A stretch of 64,000 nt of DNA from Lactifluus volemus (taxonomy: Eukaryota; Basidiomycota; Agaricomycetes; Russulales; Russulaceae), in assembly GCA_022376515.1 (NCBI GenBank), contig WTXI01000037.1, positions 124,001 through 188,000 of the forward strand. The letters are read 5' to 3'. The translations under genes were made by a program, and so were the position numbers. The stretch's first letter is position 1. Every line of letters starts with the position of its first letter. Below the pieces are notes generated by a model. It did no database searches. It saw nothing but the letters and a program-made list of their open reading frames with translations, and was not told where the DNA came from. Of the stretch, positions 22,125 through 34,755 are shown piece after piece.

Positions 22125-23020
22125 TGATGGCAAAGGCAAAGTCATCGACCAGCAGCAGAAGTGCGAAGAGTCGCAAACATCGCAAAGTGCCGTTCCCGTC
22201 TAGCGCGCAACATGAGGGTACGGACGAGCGGCCACGGCGCATACCACAGATGAGCACCGCACGCGCGCGCGACGGTGGGCGTACACAGAGCGGCGGTGTC
22301 AAGGGCGTGATCGCTCCTGAGCCCGGACCGGAGCCAGAGACTGCTGCAGAGCCCGAACCAGCAACAGACGAACCCGAAGAACCAGGGCCAGAGCCAGAGA
22401 CCGAACTCGGAACCGGAACCGGACCCGGACCGGCAGAAACCGACGAACCTGAACCGGATATGGCGGACGGAGACGGCGACGATTTTTAATCGTTTGCAGC
22501 GTCGCCCGTCGCCGCACTTCGACCTCACTTTTTTTTTACCTAGCCTTGTGTGTAGGTGTGGGTGTGTTTGCTTGCTCTTTTTTTTTTATGTGCATTTTGT
22601 TTTGTTGTAGTATACATTGTCAACCGTGGCACGCGCCTATCCCCGCTTGCCGCCCTTATTTTTTCCCCCTTTTCCTTTTCTTCCTATCGAGCGCGCTCCC
22701 CACTCCACTTTATCTTTCTTTCTTTCTTCTCTTTTTTTTTTGCATCCCAGATCTTCGCACAGGGCAAAGGTCCAATTCGTTGTTTCTGGTTTTGCTATGT
22801 ACGCCAACGGGTTTTTTTTTATCATGTGTGTTGTGTGTGTAGTGCTCGCTCGCATCATCTGGACCTAGAGGAATTTTATACCCCTGCGGGATTCAACAAA
22901 AATAAAGGGCACAGCAAGTGGCTTGGGAACGTCGGTGGGATACTCTGCTCGTTAATAGGCCAAGGTTAGGGCTGCTGTTAGCAACGTTTGCCGATGCCAT
23001 TCAACATGCGTCCTAGATGA
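22125..23020. other. ATG4 3' region and spacer; low complexity
   Basis: It holds Glu/Pro-coding repeats (to 22489), long T-runs (22530-22830) and, from about 22930, a stretch similar to 26590-26680, which marks the edge of the duplicated F-box units. An open frame 22034-22489 overlaps the ATG4 tail and encodes a PEP-rich low-complexity peptide. I see no separate gene. Confidence 0.5.
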
Positions 23021-23386
23021 AGAGGAAGCGGAAAGGACTCCGAGGGCCAGAGTCCCCAGCGGGAGGCAGTCCTCTTGAAAATGTCAGGAGAGGGCAGATA
23101 TAATTTGGAAGAACTAGTCATACAAGGTCATGATTCACTGCTACAGTTCGAAAGAATTAGACTTGGCAATAGCATGAACGAGTCGGTAGAAGTATCAGTA
23201 AGGAAATCGGGTCATATCGCAATTGCACTGGACACTAACACGATCAACGAAACGTCAGAAAAAACGGGTGCGGTAAAGAGAGAAAAAAAAAAACTGGTGA
23301 AAAAAAAGGGAAAAAAAAAACCGCATCCGGGAACACTCCTATACCTCCAACATGAACATGTATGCAATAGCAACCGAAGATCCTTC

Positions 23387-24927
23387 TCAGCCATGCACTT
23401 TTATCTCGTGACCAGAGCGTCGGCGCGCTTCGATAATTGGTTGTACGGCTTCCTGGAGAGATTCGGATTTGTCATACCCCGCCAATTCAAGTGAGGTCAA
23501 TGCAGGGAATAGTACGTCGTCGGTGGCTATTCCCAGAACTTGCACGACTTCTAGTACAAATTCTGCTACGACGCTGACGCTCCGCACACTATTAAATGGC
23601 TGGAAAAGCTCCAACCATTGGGTGGGATCAACATCGCGGCTCTCATTCGCTGGCGAGAGGAATTCTGTAATAGCAAGACTTGTCGCATTGGAGAAGAGGG
23701 GGAAAAGTTGGCTGACGATCTGAGCTATAAAAGATAGCTGCCAATCGAACTGCTTGAACCACATCCGAAAGTAAAGGTCTCCAAATATACTCCGGCGCGG
23801 TCCTGGACGACTGAGGAAAATGAAAGCACTGTTCTGAGAGAAAGTTACTGTCGCCTCATTGAGTGACCTTAGGGCATCAACGAGGTCAATTAACAGGCAG
23901 AGTCGTGGGATTTCGATGACGAGCTGATTGAATAATATTACGGACAAGTTACTGAGAGCAGGAAGGTTCATGCTAGAAACCAGGACCTCAAGATACTCGC
24001 TCGCTCCTTCAAATTCAAAACTCCGGAGAAGAGGGAGGGTGATCAATGCATGAGGTAGGGATCTGATGTTCTGAGCGAGGCGGGAAGCCGGACGATCAAA
24101 GCGTAACGTAAGTGTCGCGAGCCGCGCCAGGGTGGACAAGATAGGGAAGAAAGCATCAGGAGAAAAGTATCCAGGATTCTGGATGTGCCGGAGCTCGAGG
24201 GTGACAAGGTTGCTGGTAGACAACAGAACCGGTCGTAAAGCTGAGAAGGGAATGGAAATCCCATCCAACTGGAAAGTATGTAGGCGTGGGGTAGACCCAC
24301 CCAAACATGTGCCAGGAAGGACCGGCGGTGACCCTGTTGCATTATTTGACACGATCCGGATGTTTTCCAGCGCCGTAAATGGCTTCTCTAAGAAGCAGAT
24401 AAGGTGTCCAAGAATTGAGCTTGGAGCATCGAGGTCGACTTCGCATATGCGATCTGGATAATGGAATGATTCAATGACATTGTTTATACGTTTGGTCTTC
24501 GATTTCTGGTAGAACGGGCAATGACACCGTATAACTATAGGCAATGCTGGCCAGGAATCCAGAATACTCTTCGTACTAGTATGAGTTCTATATTTGAGAA
24601 TGATCCGCAAATCCAGACGACGGGGAGAGTTGGATAGAATATAACGCCATCTCCGGCAAACATGCGCGAGACATTGCCACTTCCATGGTCTTCCACGTGA
24701 AACTCGCTTCGCATGCAGTCGGTAAAAATAAAATGCTTCCAGAATGACTTCGTCAGGAAGCATCTCGATCGTAATCTGTCCGTAGTTATTGCCTGCTGTG
24801 TACGGTTCAGCTACGGTCAATTCAAGTGCTCAGTTCAACGGTTACCTCCAGTGCGCTGTCCAAGTACTCCCCCGGAGGGAGATACAACAGTACATTCCAA
24901 ACCAAGTCCCCCCGGACATCCTGCCAT
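23387..24927 (-). CDS. F-box protein 1 of the array
   Basis: F-box proteins recruit targets to SCF ubiquitin ligases; this subfamily is typical of agaricomycetes. The large exon has no ATG at its 5' end. Splicing a 50-bp intron (24845-24796) joins it in frame to a 27-codon exon that begins MAGCPGGLGLE at 24927; units 2 and 3 have the same structure. The F-box is at residues about 37-80: ITIEMLPDEVILEAF, then WKWQCLAHVCRRWRYIL and SPRRLDLRI. The rest is an LRR-like region with repeated Leu-rich strands such as TLARLATLTLRFDRP. The tail ends GHEIKVHG. The frame is intact, which argues for function. Confidence 0.85.
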
Positions 24928-25658
24928 GAACGCTGATATTTCCTAGGAACCGGAATATTGACGGAAGGTCCGAAGACTCGGAGAGGGGTGAAGGATGAGG
25001 ATACCTATTTTGAATCCACGAGAGTGAAAGTTTTGTCAGCTAGTACTTCCCAGATGCGATCAATAAAGAGCTTAGACATACACCAGGTGGATGCAGTGAA
25101 AAATGGGCAGGGAGTGGAGTCGGCGGACGACAGAGACGCCCACGGTACTACTAGTAGTGGCCTGGGAATCTCCGACTCAGAGTCAGGTACACAGCTGAGC
25201 TTGCACAGCCATCCCCAACCTTCCTTTCTGTGACTGCTGTCGTTGGCTGTCACCGCTCTTGTTTTATCATGGCCAGGCACGAAGAACACAGGTATGTTTG
25301 AGTCGCTCCCTTATACCTCGGTCAGAGGGGCAAGAGTGTGGGCTGCAGCTTAGATGGGGTAGGACCTGAGGCCCGACCTGAGGCAAGCAGGAATCGTTCT
25401 GGTCAGAACTACAGTCACGGTGGAACAAACATGATGTCAAGTCTGACTCGGACCTGAGGCTACTCGGCAGCCCTTTAAGTACAACGTCGATAACGACATC
25501 GTGGCTCCAAGTACCGACGTTACAGGATCGTGGCGTTACCGGCGAGGCATCGAGGTGCAAATTTGAAATGTCATGCAAATGCGCTCTGTTCACGTGTCTC
25601 CCGGCCGGGCCGCGATCGGACTCGGAATACTTGTTCCCACAACACCTCGGGCCTCGAT

Positions 25659-26387
25659 CGCGAGGCCAAAGCCTCAGGCCTACATGGGCCGACCGCTGGC
25701 TGAACAACAATCGCCGTTCTCAAACTTACATTGCCCTCCCCACACCACCCAGCGAAAAAGACACCTGGGGCGATTTTCCGGGGTAGGGTGTCGCGGGGCG
25801 GGACGGTGGATAACTTCCTGGTCAAATAAAATCCCGCCAATAATCCAAGGATCGAAGGGACACGAGAGGGCGGTCTTCTCCACCCTCGTCAAGCTTATCA
25901 CAGCCCATGCCTTCATCAGGTCGTACATGGCCAAGTCCCGCCCAAACCTCCACACGAACTGCCCCTGCGGGGCATCCACGCAAACCGTTGAACATGTCAT
26001 CACGGCCTGCCCGCTCTACGATGCGCCCGTCGCGACATCCTCCAGCCTGTAGATCGCGACCTCTCGCTTCCCATCCTACTGAGCACGGCCCAAAGAGGGA
26101 AAGCGGTGGGACTCTTCATCAAATCTACCCGCGCCTCCATGCTCCCGAGACAAGTCTGGGACCCAGGACAGAACCCCCTGCTGGAGCAGGCTCCGGAAAA
26201 CGCTAATTAGTGTACTTGTAAACCCTACTGTACACTTCCCCCACCCGCCCCCACACAACCACGAAACCGCCGAGTACACCACTACGCTCCTTACTTCCCC
26301 AGCAGCCTTTACAATCCCACCCCCAGGGACCGCGTCTTTGTCATATCCACATGTTGAGGAATATAAATGCGGACTTTAAAAAAAAAA
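25659..26387 (+). mobile_element. 5'-truncated LINE 3' end with target-site duplication
   Basis: The 729-bp insert ends in an A-run and is bounded by an imperfect 14-bp duplication, CCTCGGGCCTCGAT (25645-25658) and CCTCTGGCCTTGAT (26388-26401). Units 2 and 3 have the unoccupied site. It encodes the C-terminal Cys/His motif of LINE ORF2, CPCGASTQTVEHVITAC followed by PLYDAP, then a degraded tail. The two mismatches between the duplicates indicate some age. Confidence 0.88.
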
Positions 26388-26809
26388 CCTCTGGCCTTGA
26401 TAGACCCACCCCACTGCCTGCGCTATGGGACTAGTCCTCAAATTGGTTGCCCATATAATCAAACGTTATGCCCAGTTCGCACTGGGAACTGTGAGTGCTC
26501 GTTCGGTTCATCATTCCATTTCCTGATGTATCTGACCCTCCGTGTCGCTCCAGAAAGTGGCAGGTTGGGTAGCATAACGTTATAGGGAACGATGGAGAGA
26601 TACTCCGCTCGTTGATAGGCCGTGTTGGCCTGACAGTAACGTAGCTGTTGCCCCTTGATATGCGTCTTAGATGTATGTCTCGCCGACTCGGCGGAAGTTT
26701 GGAAAGGACAAGTATGATATCACTAATTTTTACAAGACTTACTCTGACACCAGCTAGAGATTACTAAATACAGTTGATCAAGATCAGTCATGGGCTTACG
26801 TTTGTGTGA

Positions 26810-29455
26810 GAGACGAGCAAGCGGAAAGGGGGGCCAGAGTCCCCGACTCCCCGGCGGGAGGCAGTCCTCTTGAGAATGTCACAATAGGGCAGATACAATT
26901 TTGAAGAACTAGGTATACAAGATCCACTGCTCGGACGAGCTAGCTGGCAATAACGTGAACAACGAGTCGGTAGTAAGGAAATCAGGTCATATCGCAATTA
27001 CACTAAACACTAACATGATCAACGAAAGGTCAGAGAAAGCGAGTGCGGTAAAAAGAGATAAAACTGGTGACAAAAAAAAAGCATCTGGGAACACTCCTAT
27101 ACGTCCACTATGAACATGTATGCAATAGCAACTGAAGATCTTTCTCAGCCATGCACTCTTATCTCGCGACCGGAACGCTGGCGCGCTTCAATAATTGGTT
27201 GAATGGCTTCCTGGACAGATGCGGATTCGTGATACCCCTGCAGTTGAAGTGAGGTCAATGCAGGGAATAGCACGTCGTTGGTGGCCATTCCCAGAACTTG
27301 CACGACTTCTGGTACAAATTCTTCATCAACACGGACGCTCCGCACACCATTAAATGGCTGGAAAAGCTCCAGCCATTGTGTGGGGTCAACATCGCGGCCC
27401 TCCTTCGTTAGAAACATTGTGAGTTTTCTAATAATAAGACTTGTCGCATTGGAGAAGAGGGGGGAAAGCTGGCTGACGATCTGAGCTATGAAAGATAGCT
27501 GCCAATCGAGCTGCCTGAACCCTATCCGAAAGTAAAGCTCTCCAGGTACATTCCGGCGCGGTCCTGGACGACTGAGGGAAATTGAAGCAAAGTTCTGAGA
27601 GAGTGTTACTCTCGCCTCATTGAGTGAGCTTAGGGCATCAACGAGGCCAATTAACAGGCAAAGTCGTGGGATTTCGAAGATGAGCTGATTGAATAATATT
27701 ACGGACAAGTCACTGAGAGCAGGAAGGTTCATGCTAGAAACCAGGACCTCAAGATACTCGCTCGCTCCATGAAAGTCAAAACGGCGAAGAAGAGGGAGGG
27801 GGATCAATGCATGAGGAGGCGGGGGTCTGATGTTCTGAGCGAGGCGGGAAGCCGGATGATCAAAGCGTAACGAAAGTGTCCCGAGCCGCGTCAGGGTGGA
27901 CAAGATGGGGAAGAAGTCCTCTGGAGAAAAACCAGGATTCTGGATTTGGCGGAGCGAGAGGGTGACAAGGTTGTTGGCAGACAACAGGACCGGTCGCAAA
28001 GCTGAGAAGGGAATGGAAATTCCATCCAACCGGAAAGTATGTAGGCGTGGGGTAGAGCCACCCAAACATGTGCCAGGAAGGATCAGTGGTGATCCTGTTG
28101 TATTATTTGACTCGATCCGGATGCTTTCCAGTGCCGTAAATGGCTTCTCTAATAAGCAGGTAAGGTGTCCAAGAATTGAGCTTGGAGCAACGAGGTCGAC
28201 TTCGCATATGCGATCTGGATAATGGAGTGCTTCGATGACATTATTCACACCTTTGGTCTTCGACTTCTGTAGTATCGAGCAATGATACCGTATAACTATA
28301 GGCAATGCCGGCCAGGAATCTAGAATACTCTTCGTACTGGTATGAGCACTGGATTTGAGAATGATCCGCAAATCCAGACGACGGGGTGAGTTGGACAGAA
28401 TATATCGCCATCTTCGGCAAACATGCGCGAGGCATTGCCACTTCCATGGTCTTGTACGTGAAACTCGCTCCGCATGCAGTCGATAAATATCAAATACTTC
28501 CAGAATGACATCGTCAGGAAGCATCTCGATCGTGATATGTCCGTAGTTATTGCCTGCTGTGTACGGTTCAGCTACGCTCAATTCAAGTGCTCGGTTCAAC
28601 GGTTACCTCTAGTGAGTTGCCTATGCACTCCCCTCGAGGAAGATACAACAGTACGTTCCAAACCAAGTCCCCCCGGACGTCCTGCCATGAGTGCTGATAT
28701 TTCCTAGGAAGCAGAATATTGACGGAGGGTCCGAAGACTGTAGAGATGAAGAGTGAGTATACCTATTTGGTGAAAGTTTCGTCAGCTGGTACTTCTCCGA
28801 TGCGATCAATAAAGAGCTTAGACATACGCCAGCTGGATACAGTGAAAAATGGGCAGAGAGTGGAGTCAGCGGACGACAGAGACGCCCACTGTACTACTAG
28901 TAATGGCCTGGGAATCTCCGACTCGGAGTCAGGCACACAGCTGAGCTTGCACTGCCATCCCCAACCTTCCTTTCTGTGACTTCTGTCGTTGGCTGTCGCA
29001 GCTCTGTTTTACCATGGCCAGGCACGAAGAACACCGGTATATTTGAGTCGCTCCCTTATACCTCGGTCAGAGGGGCAAGAGTGTGGGCTGCAGCTTAGAT
29101 GGGGTAGGACCTGAGGCCCGACCTGAGGCAAGCAGGACTCGTTCTGGTCAGAACTACACGGGAACAAACTTGGTGTCAAGTCTGACTTGGACCTGAGGCG
29201 ACTCGGCAGCCCTTTAAGTACAACGTCGATAACGCGACATTATGGCCCCAAGTACCGACGTTACAGGATCGTGGCGTTACCGGCGAGGCATTGAGGCGTC
29301 AATCTGAAATGTCATGCCGGGGATGCGTTCTTAGGCTGCTCATCTCCTACTCGTATCTCCCGGCCGGGCCGCGATCGGACTCGGAATACTTGTTCCCACA
29401 ACACCGTGACCTCGGGCCTCGATAGACCCACTGCCTGCGCTATGGGACTAGTGAG
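26810..29455 (-). repeat. F-box tandem unit 2
   Basis: It matches units 1 and 3 from AGCAAGCGGAAAGG near 26817 to the CTGCCTGCGCTATGGGACTAG near 29430. It has no LINE insertion at the CCTCGAT site (about 29412-29424) and abuts unit 3 directly, so the arrangement is a true tandem repeat. Confidence 0.85.
27145..28688 (-). CDS. F-box protein 2 of the array
   Basis: It has the same two-exon form as copy 1: MAGRPGGLGLERTVVSSS starts at 28688 and joins the main exon at AGNNYGHITIEMLPDD through a short intron. The F-box motif is ITIEMLPDDVILEVFDIYR with WKWQCLAHVCRRWRYIL. The frame is open for the full length and ends GREIRVHG. Differences from copy 1 are spread along the gene, with small in-frame changes such as TKEGRDVD for a shorter loop, as expected of a functioning paralogue. 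Confidence 0.85.
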
Positions 29456-32165
29456 AGAGGAGCAAGCGGAAAGGAGGGCCAGAGTCCCGGCGAGAGGCAG
29501 TCCTCTTGAGTATCTTGAGAATGTCACAGTGAGGCAGATACAAATTTGAAGAACTAGGTATACAAGATCCACTGCTCGTAAGAGCTAGAACTGGCAATAG
29601 CACGAACAACGAGTCGGTAGGAGTATCAGTAAGGAAATCAGGACATATCGCAATTGCACTGGACACTGACATGACCAACGAAAGGTCAGAGAAAACGGGT
29701 GCGGGATAAAGAGACAAAAGCTGGTGAAAACGAAAGTAAATATCGCATCTGGGAACACTCCTAAACATGTATGCAATAGCAACCGAAGATCCTTCTCAGC
29801 CATAGACATTTATCTCGAGACCAGAGCGCTGGCGCGCTTCAATAATTGGTTGTACGGCTTCCTGGACAGATTCGGATTTGTCATACCCCTCCAATTCAAG
29901 TGAGGTCAATGCAGGGAATAGTTCGTCTTCGGTAGCTATTCCCAGAACTTGCACGACTTCTGGTACAAATCCTTTATCGACATGGACGCTTCGCACGCCA
30001 TTAAATGGCTGGAAAAGCTCCAACCACTGTGTGGGATCAACATCGCGGTCCTCATTTGTTAGCGATATGAGATGTCTAATGACAAGACTTGTTGCATTGG
30101 AGAAGAGGGGGGAAAGCTGGCTGACGATCTGAGCTATGAAAGATAGCTGCCAATCGAGTTTCTTGAACCCTATCTGAAAGTAAAGTTCTCCAGGTACACT
30201 CTTGCGTGGTCCTGGACGACTGAGGGAGATTGAAGCAAATCGCTGACTCGGAGACTCGGAGAGTGTTACTCTCACCTCATTGAGTGAGCTTAGGGCATCA
30301 ACGAGGCCAATCAACAGGCAGAGTCGTGGGATTTCGCAGATAAGCTGATTAAAGAATATTACGGACAAGTCACTGAGAGCAGGAAGGCTCATTCTTGACA
30401 CCAGGACCTCAAGATACTCGCTCGCTCCTCGAAAGTCAAAACGGCGGAGAAGAGGGAGGGTGATCCATGCATGAGGTGGGGATCTGATGTTCTGAGCGAG
30501 GCGAGAAGTCGGATGATCAAAGCGTAATGAAAGTGTCGCGAGCCGCGCCAGGGTGGACAAGATGGGGAGGAAGGCATTTGGAGAAAAGTATCCAGGATTC
30601 TGGATGTGCCGGAGCTCGAGGGTAACAAGGTTGCTGGCAGACAACAGGACCGGTCGTAAAGCTGAGAAGGGAATGGAAATCCCATCCAACCGGAAAGTAT
30701 GTAGGCGTGGGGTAGAGCCACCCAAACATGTGCCGGGAAGGACCGGCAGTGACCCTGTTCTATTTGAACCGATCCGGATGTGTTCCAGCGCCGTGAATGG
30801 CTTCTCTAAGAAGCAGACAAGGGGTCCAAGAATTGAGCTTGGAGCAACGAGGTCGACTTCGCATATGCGATCTGGATATTGGAGTGATTCAATGACATTG
30901 TTTAGGCGTTTGGTCTTCGACTTTTGTCTTCTCGAGCAATGATACCGTATAACTATAGGCAATGCTGGCCAGGAATCCAGAATACTCTTCGTACTGGTAT
31001 GAGTTCTGTATTTGAGAATAATCCGCAAGTCCAGACGACGGGGAGAGTTGGATAGAATATATCGCCATCTTCGGCAAACATGCGCAAGGTATCGCCACTT
31101 CCATGGTCTTGTACGTGAAACTTGTGCGGCATGCAGTCTGTAAAAATCAAATACTTCCAGCAGGACATCATCGGGAAGCATCTCGATCGTAATCTGTAAG
31201 TAGTTATTGCGCGCTGCGCACAGTTTCAGTTCAGTTATAGTCATTTCAAGTGCTCGGTTCAACGGTTACCTTCAGTGAATTGTCCATGTGCACCCCTGGG
31301 AGGAGATACAACCATATGTCCCAGGCCAAGTCCCCCCGGACATCCTGCCATGAGCGCCTGGATATTGATGGAGGGGTCAGACGAGAGGGTGAGGGTGGGT
31401 AGACCTATTTGGAATCCGTGAAAGTGAAAGTTCTGTCAGCTACTTCCCCGACGCGACCAACAAAGAGCTTAGACATACACCAGCCTGACACAGTGAACAA
31501 TGAGCAGAGCGTGGAGTCGGTGGACGACTGAGACGCACACGATGCTCGATACTAGCTATCTCCCGGGAATCTCCGAGTCAAGGGGCAGCTGAACCTGCAC
31601 AGCCACCCCGAGCCCAACCCATCATGGCCAGGCACGAAGCTCTGATAGGTTTGGGTCACTCCCTTACAGTATACCTCGATCAGAGGGACAAGTGTGTGAG
31701 CTGCAGCTTAGGTGGGGTAGGACCTGAAGTCGTTCTGTTCAGAACTTGACTGGAACAAACTTGACGTCAAATCTGACTCGGACCTGACTCGGAGGCAACT
31801 CGGTAGTCCTTTAAGTACACACCGATAACACTACATCCGATGTTATAGGATCGTGGCATTACGGGTGAGGCATTGAGGCAGCAATTTGACGCGGAACGAT
31901 GAATCATGTTCATAGGTCTCCCAGCCCCCGGGCCGCGATCGGAATGCTTGTTCCCACAACACTCCAATGTTGCCTCGGGTGGGCTTACACACCCACTGCC
32001 TATGCTATGGGACCACCCCTCAAACTGGTTGCCCATCTAATCAAATATTATGCCCAGTTCGCACTGGTAACCTTGAGTGCCCATTCGGTTCATTGTTCCA
32101 TTTCCTGATGTAACTTTACTACCCTGAGGTACAAGATTCACTGCTCTCTCGTAAGAGCTAGACTC
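29450..32165 (-). repeat. F-box tandem unit 3 plus a fragment of a further unit
   Basis: It matches units 1 and 2 through the CATTTCCTGATGTA near 32098. The next bases (about 32130-32165, ACAAGATTCACTGCTC then CGTAAGAGCTAG) resemble the start of the 3' flank of a unit (compare 29560-29590). The tandem array therefore once continued to the right or ended by recombination here. Confidence 0.75.
29796..31351 (-). CDS. F-box protein 3 of the array
   Basis: Exon 1 begins MAGCPGGLGLGHMVV at 31351 and joins through a short intron to ARNNYLQITIEMLPDD. The F-box is ITIEMLPDDVLLEVFDFYR with WKWRYLAHVCRRWRYIL. A small in-frame insertion (SESPSQRF) distinguishes it from copy 2. The open frame ends SGLEINVYG. 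The LRR-like region is as in the other copies. Confidence 0.85.
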
Positions 32166-32375
32166 AGGGGGCGGGCCCCTAACTTCAGCGCTTCAGCTTT
32201 TGACCACGTACGTTCCCTTTTAATGCTCTTCCTACCTTTGCTCATGGCCATGTACCTTTTTTATCAAAAGCGTCACACTATCGTCTGCTCTCGCCCTTAC
32301 CTACTCACCTCGTTTGTATCATTTCGTAGCTCTTCCTCCCCCTTCCTTACGTTGCATCATCCAGGACATCTCGCC

Positions 32376-33355
32376 ATGGACCAGAATGCCGTTCTCGAGG
32401 CTCTCGAGGCTAACGTTGTGGAGGCTTGCACAAACCACGAGCTCTTACACTCGAACGACAAGGACTACAGAGCATGCGTGTCCATCGGGACGGATTACTT
32501 CGTGAAATTTGGCCATCCCTACGCTCTATGGCCTGAACTCCAAACTCAGTTGTACATCCTCGACTATACAAGGTCTAACCCTCACCCTGATGCGCCGCGC
32601 ATTGCCCAGGTAGTGCACTACTTCGGAGGCAGCATGACCACGTATCTGGTCATGGAGTTCATCACGCTCACAGCCGCCCCTCTAGACCTCATCGACCGGA
32701 CAGCACAGGCTCTCGTATGGCTCTCGAACGTCCCACCTCCTCCCAACCATGTGATCGGCCCCTTAGGGGGTGGTTGTATCCGCCACAAATTCTTTAAGAG
32801 GTACAGAGCACCTCTTCTTTTCTCAAGCGTCGAGGCCCTACAACGGTACATGCACAAGGTGCGTCCGTTCTTTCATTTTCTCGACCATCCACTGTTCGCT
32901 AACATGCAACCTGGGCCAGGCGTACACGTTTCTCTCGGCCCAGGCCCAGAAGCAGCTGTCTCCCGTCGAGATAAGCGGTGATCGCCTCATGTTCACCCAG
33001 TCCGACATGCACCCCAGCAACTTCGGCGTCGACCAGCACGGGAAGACGGTCTTGATGGATTTCGCGGAAATAGGGCTGTTGCCCGAAACCTTCGTCGCGT
33101 ATACCATGTATTCGGAGAAACGCCTCGCCCCTATCGCCATCGCTTTGGGCTTGTCGGATAGTTCCATGGTCCCAATGACTGCAGTCTCCTCGCTTTTATG
33201 GATGGTGGCCATTCCGACACTCGGTGCGTCAACTTATACCTGATATTGGATTTCAATTAACGTTCGTCATAGACCTGGACGAGCACGGCAATCCCGAGAC
33301 CGGGGGCAGCAAGTGCCAGACGAAGGGGAGACTATCGGCAGAGCACGTGACCTAG
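32376..33355 (+). CDS. APH/protein-kinase-fold protein of unknown substrate
   Basis: The start MDQNAVLEAL at 32376 is preferred over an upstream in-frame ATG because the intervening stretch is hydrophobic and Ser-rich and lies in a pyrimidine-rich leader. Two introns (after YMHK and after AIPTLG) give a protein of about 290 residues. The catalytic loop is FTQSDMHPSNFGVD followed by VLMDFAEIGLLP, matching the Asp-x4-Asn and Asp-Phe motifs of the aminoglycoside-phosphotransferase/kinase fold, although the usual His before the catalytic Asp is replaced. The Gly-rich loop is weak. Such genes are common in agaricomycetes with unknown substrates. The stop is at 33353-33355. Confidence 0.7.
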
Positions 33356-34755
33356 TCTGACTAAGCACTGGAGAGGGGTGCCAAACGAGTTGTTGCGTCC
33401 AGTCCTCCCGGCCCGCCTCGCACTGGCATCACTCGCTCTCGCCCCGTTTCGGTTCGCTTCGTTTCACCTCTTACATTCTCGCCTTCAGCTCGTCTCCAGC
33501 CTCCACAAAAACCTAGACTTCTGGCCACTTTCTCGTTCCATCCCACGCATCCGTCAGTTATGGTAACTCCCTCAGGCTATCTGTTTCTCCTTTATCGGTT
33601 TAGCCCTGGGCTGCATGCTTTGGGGCATATAGGCTTCTACATTTGGCTTCAATTTTCCTTCAAGAAAACATGGCCGACCTATGAAGCATTCCGACGGAGC
33701 ACGCGCCTTTACAACCTTTGTGAAACTCGGGTTCGTACTTCAAGTTCTGATACCACCTTCGTGACTCTATATTTCTACTTCTGGAATCATATTGTACTCT
33801 TTCCCTGCTCTTTCGTCTCACTTCCGATAGGCTTCTTTTTCCGATAGCTTCAAGCTCAAAATGTGCTAGTAATTATAATAATAATAATAGAGCCTGCGAA
33901 TTGTGTCTTGAGCAGGAGCTAATCTTCCCAATCTCGTCAACACGACTCAGACCCGTCGTTTCATGGCATGATGCCAAAACTTCTCATCAAGCTGTAATGA
34001 TGAGAGTTTTGCTGGCTGGACTTGAGTAGACGCCCAGGTCGGCCCATGCCATACCGGACAAGAGAGATCATCCGCGTGAAAGCAGCTACAAGAGCCGGTG
34101 ACGCAACAGATCACTTGAAGGATGGTCTACTTTAATTGCGGCAGAGAAGACAGGAACTTGGCAATGAATCGAGAACCTTTCACAGTAGAGCCAGTAGAGC
34201 ACAACCTACAGATGCAGAATCCATAGCAATTTACAAATGCGACTATGAACAGTTTATGACTGTTCCCAACTCTTCCTGAACCGTTCTAAACACCAGTGGC
34301 ACTTTTTATTTACACGTGTTAGTGTGGGGATTTTCAGTACCACTACAACACTTATCAGGTTTATCAAGGCAACAAGATCACGGCTTGCTTCCACCCCAGA
34401 GAAGAAGCCCGCGACCCGCGCCCATATTTAATAATAACAAAATACGCTCGAAGTATTCACCATGAATCGCCAACGTATATTACTGTCGTTGGCATTCATA
34501 ATCTATCACGCAAAGTGCAAGTTGTCACTGTAAACGTTAGACGGTGTGATATAAACGAGTCGATCGAAGCACAGTAGGTCGTCTCTGAGTCAAGCGAAAT
34601 GTACAAAAAGCTACATAATGCCATCAACGAATGGCCAGAGAAGACCGGCGCCGTAAAAGAGACATAGTTGGTTAAACGCATCTGATAACACCGTGACTGA
34701 TATACGTCCATGGCCTTGGCTATAGTAATAGCAGTTGAAGGCAAGGACTCAAAGT
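33356..34755. other. Intergenic, no supported gene
   Basis: I see only short chance ORFs and an (ATA)n run near 33877-33890. From about 34440 the sequence resembles a diverged 3' flank of the F-box units. Confidence 0.5.

Larger units (their letters stand above)
23021..26560 (-). repeat. F-box tandem unit 1, including its non-coding flanks
   Basis: The 3' flank (GGGCCAGAGTCCCC... near 23045), the F-box gene and the 5' flank (GGCCAGGCACGAAGAACAC near 25271, GCGATCGGACTCGG near 25612) all recur in the same order at 26810-29455 and 29450-32125. So the duplicated block includes promoter and terminator. A LINE fragment (25659-26387) interrupts this copy only. Confidence 0.85.

Noticed and set aside
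22034..22489. 151-codon ORF with a Pro-Glu-rich C-terminus after ATG4
   Set aside because: It overlaps the ATG4 tail in another frame and its end is a simple repeat; no independent gene evidence.
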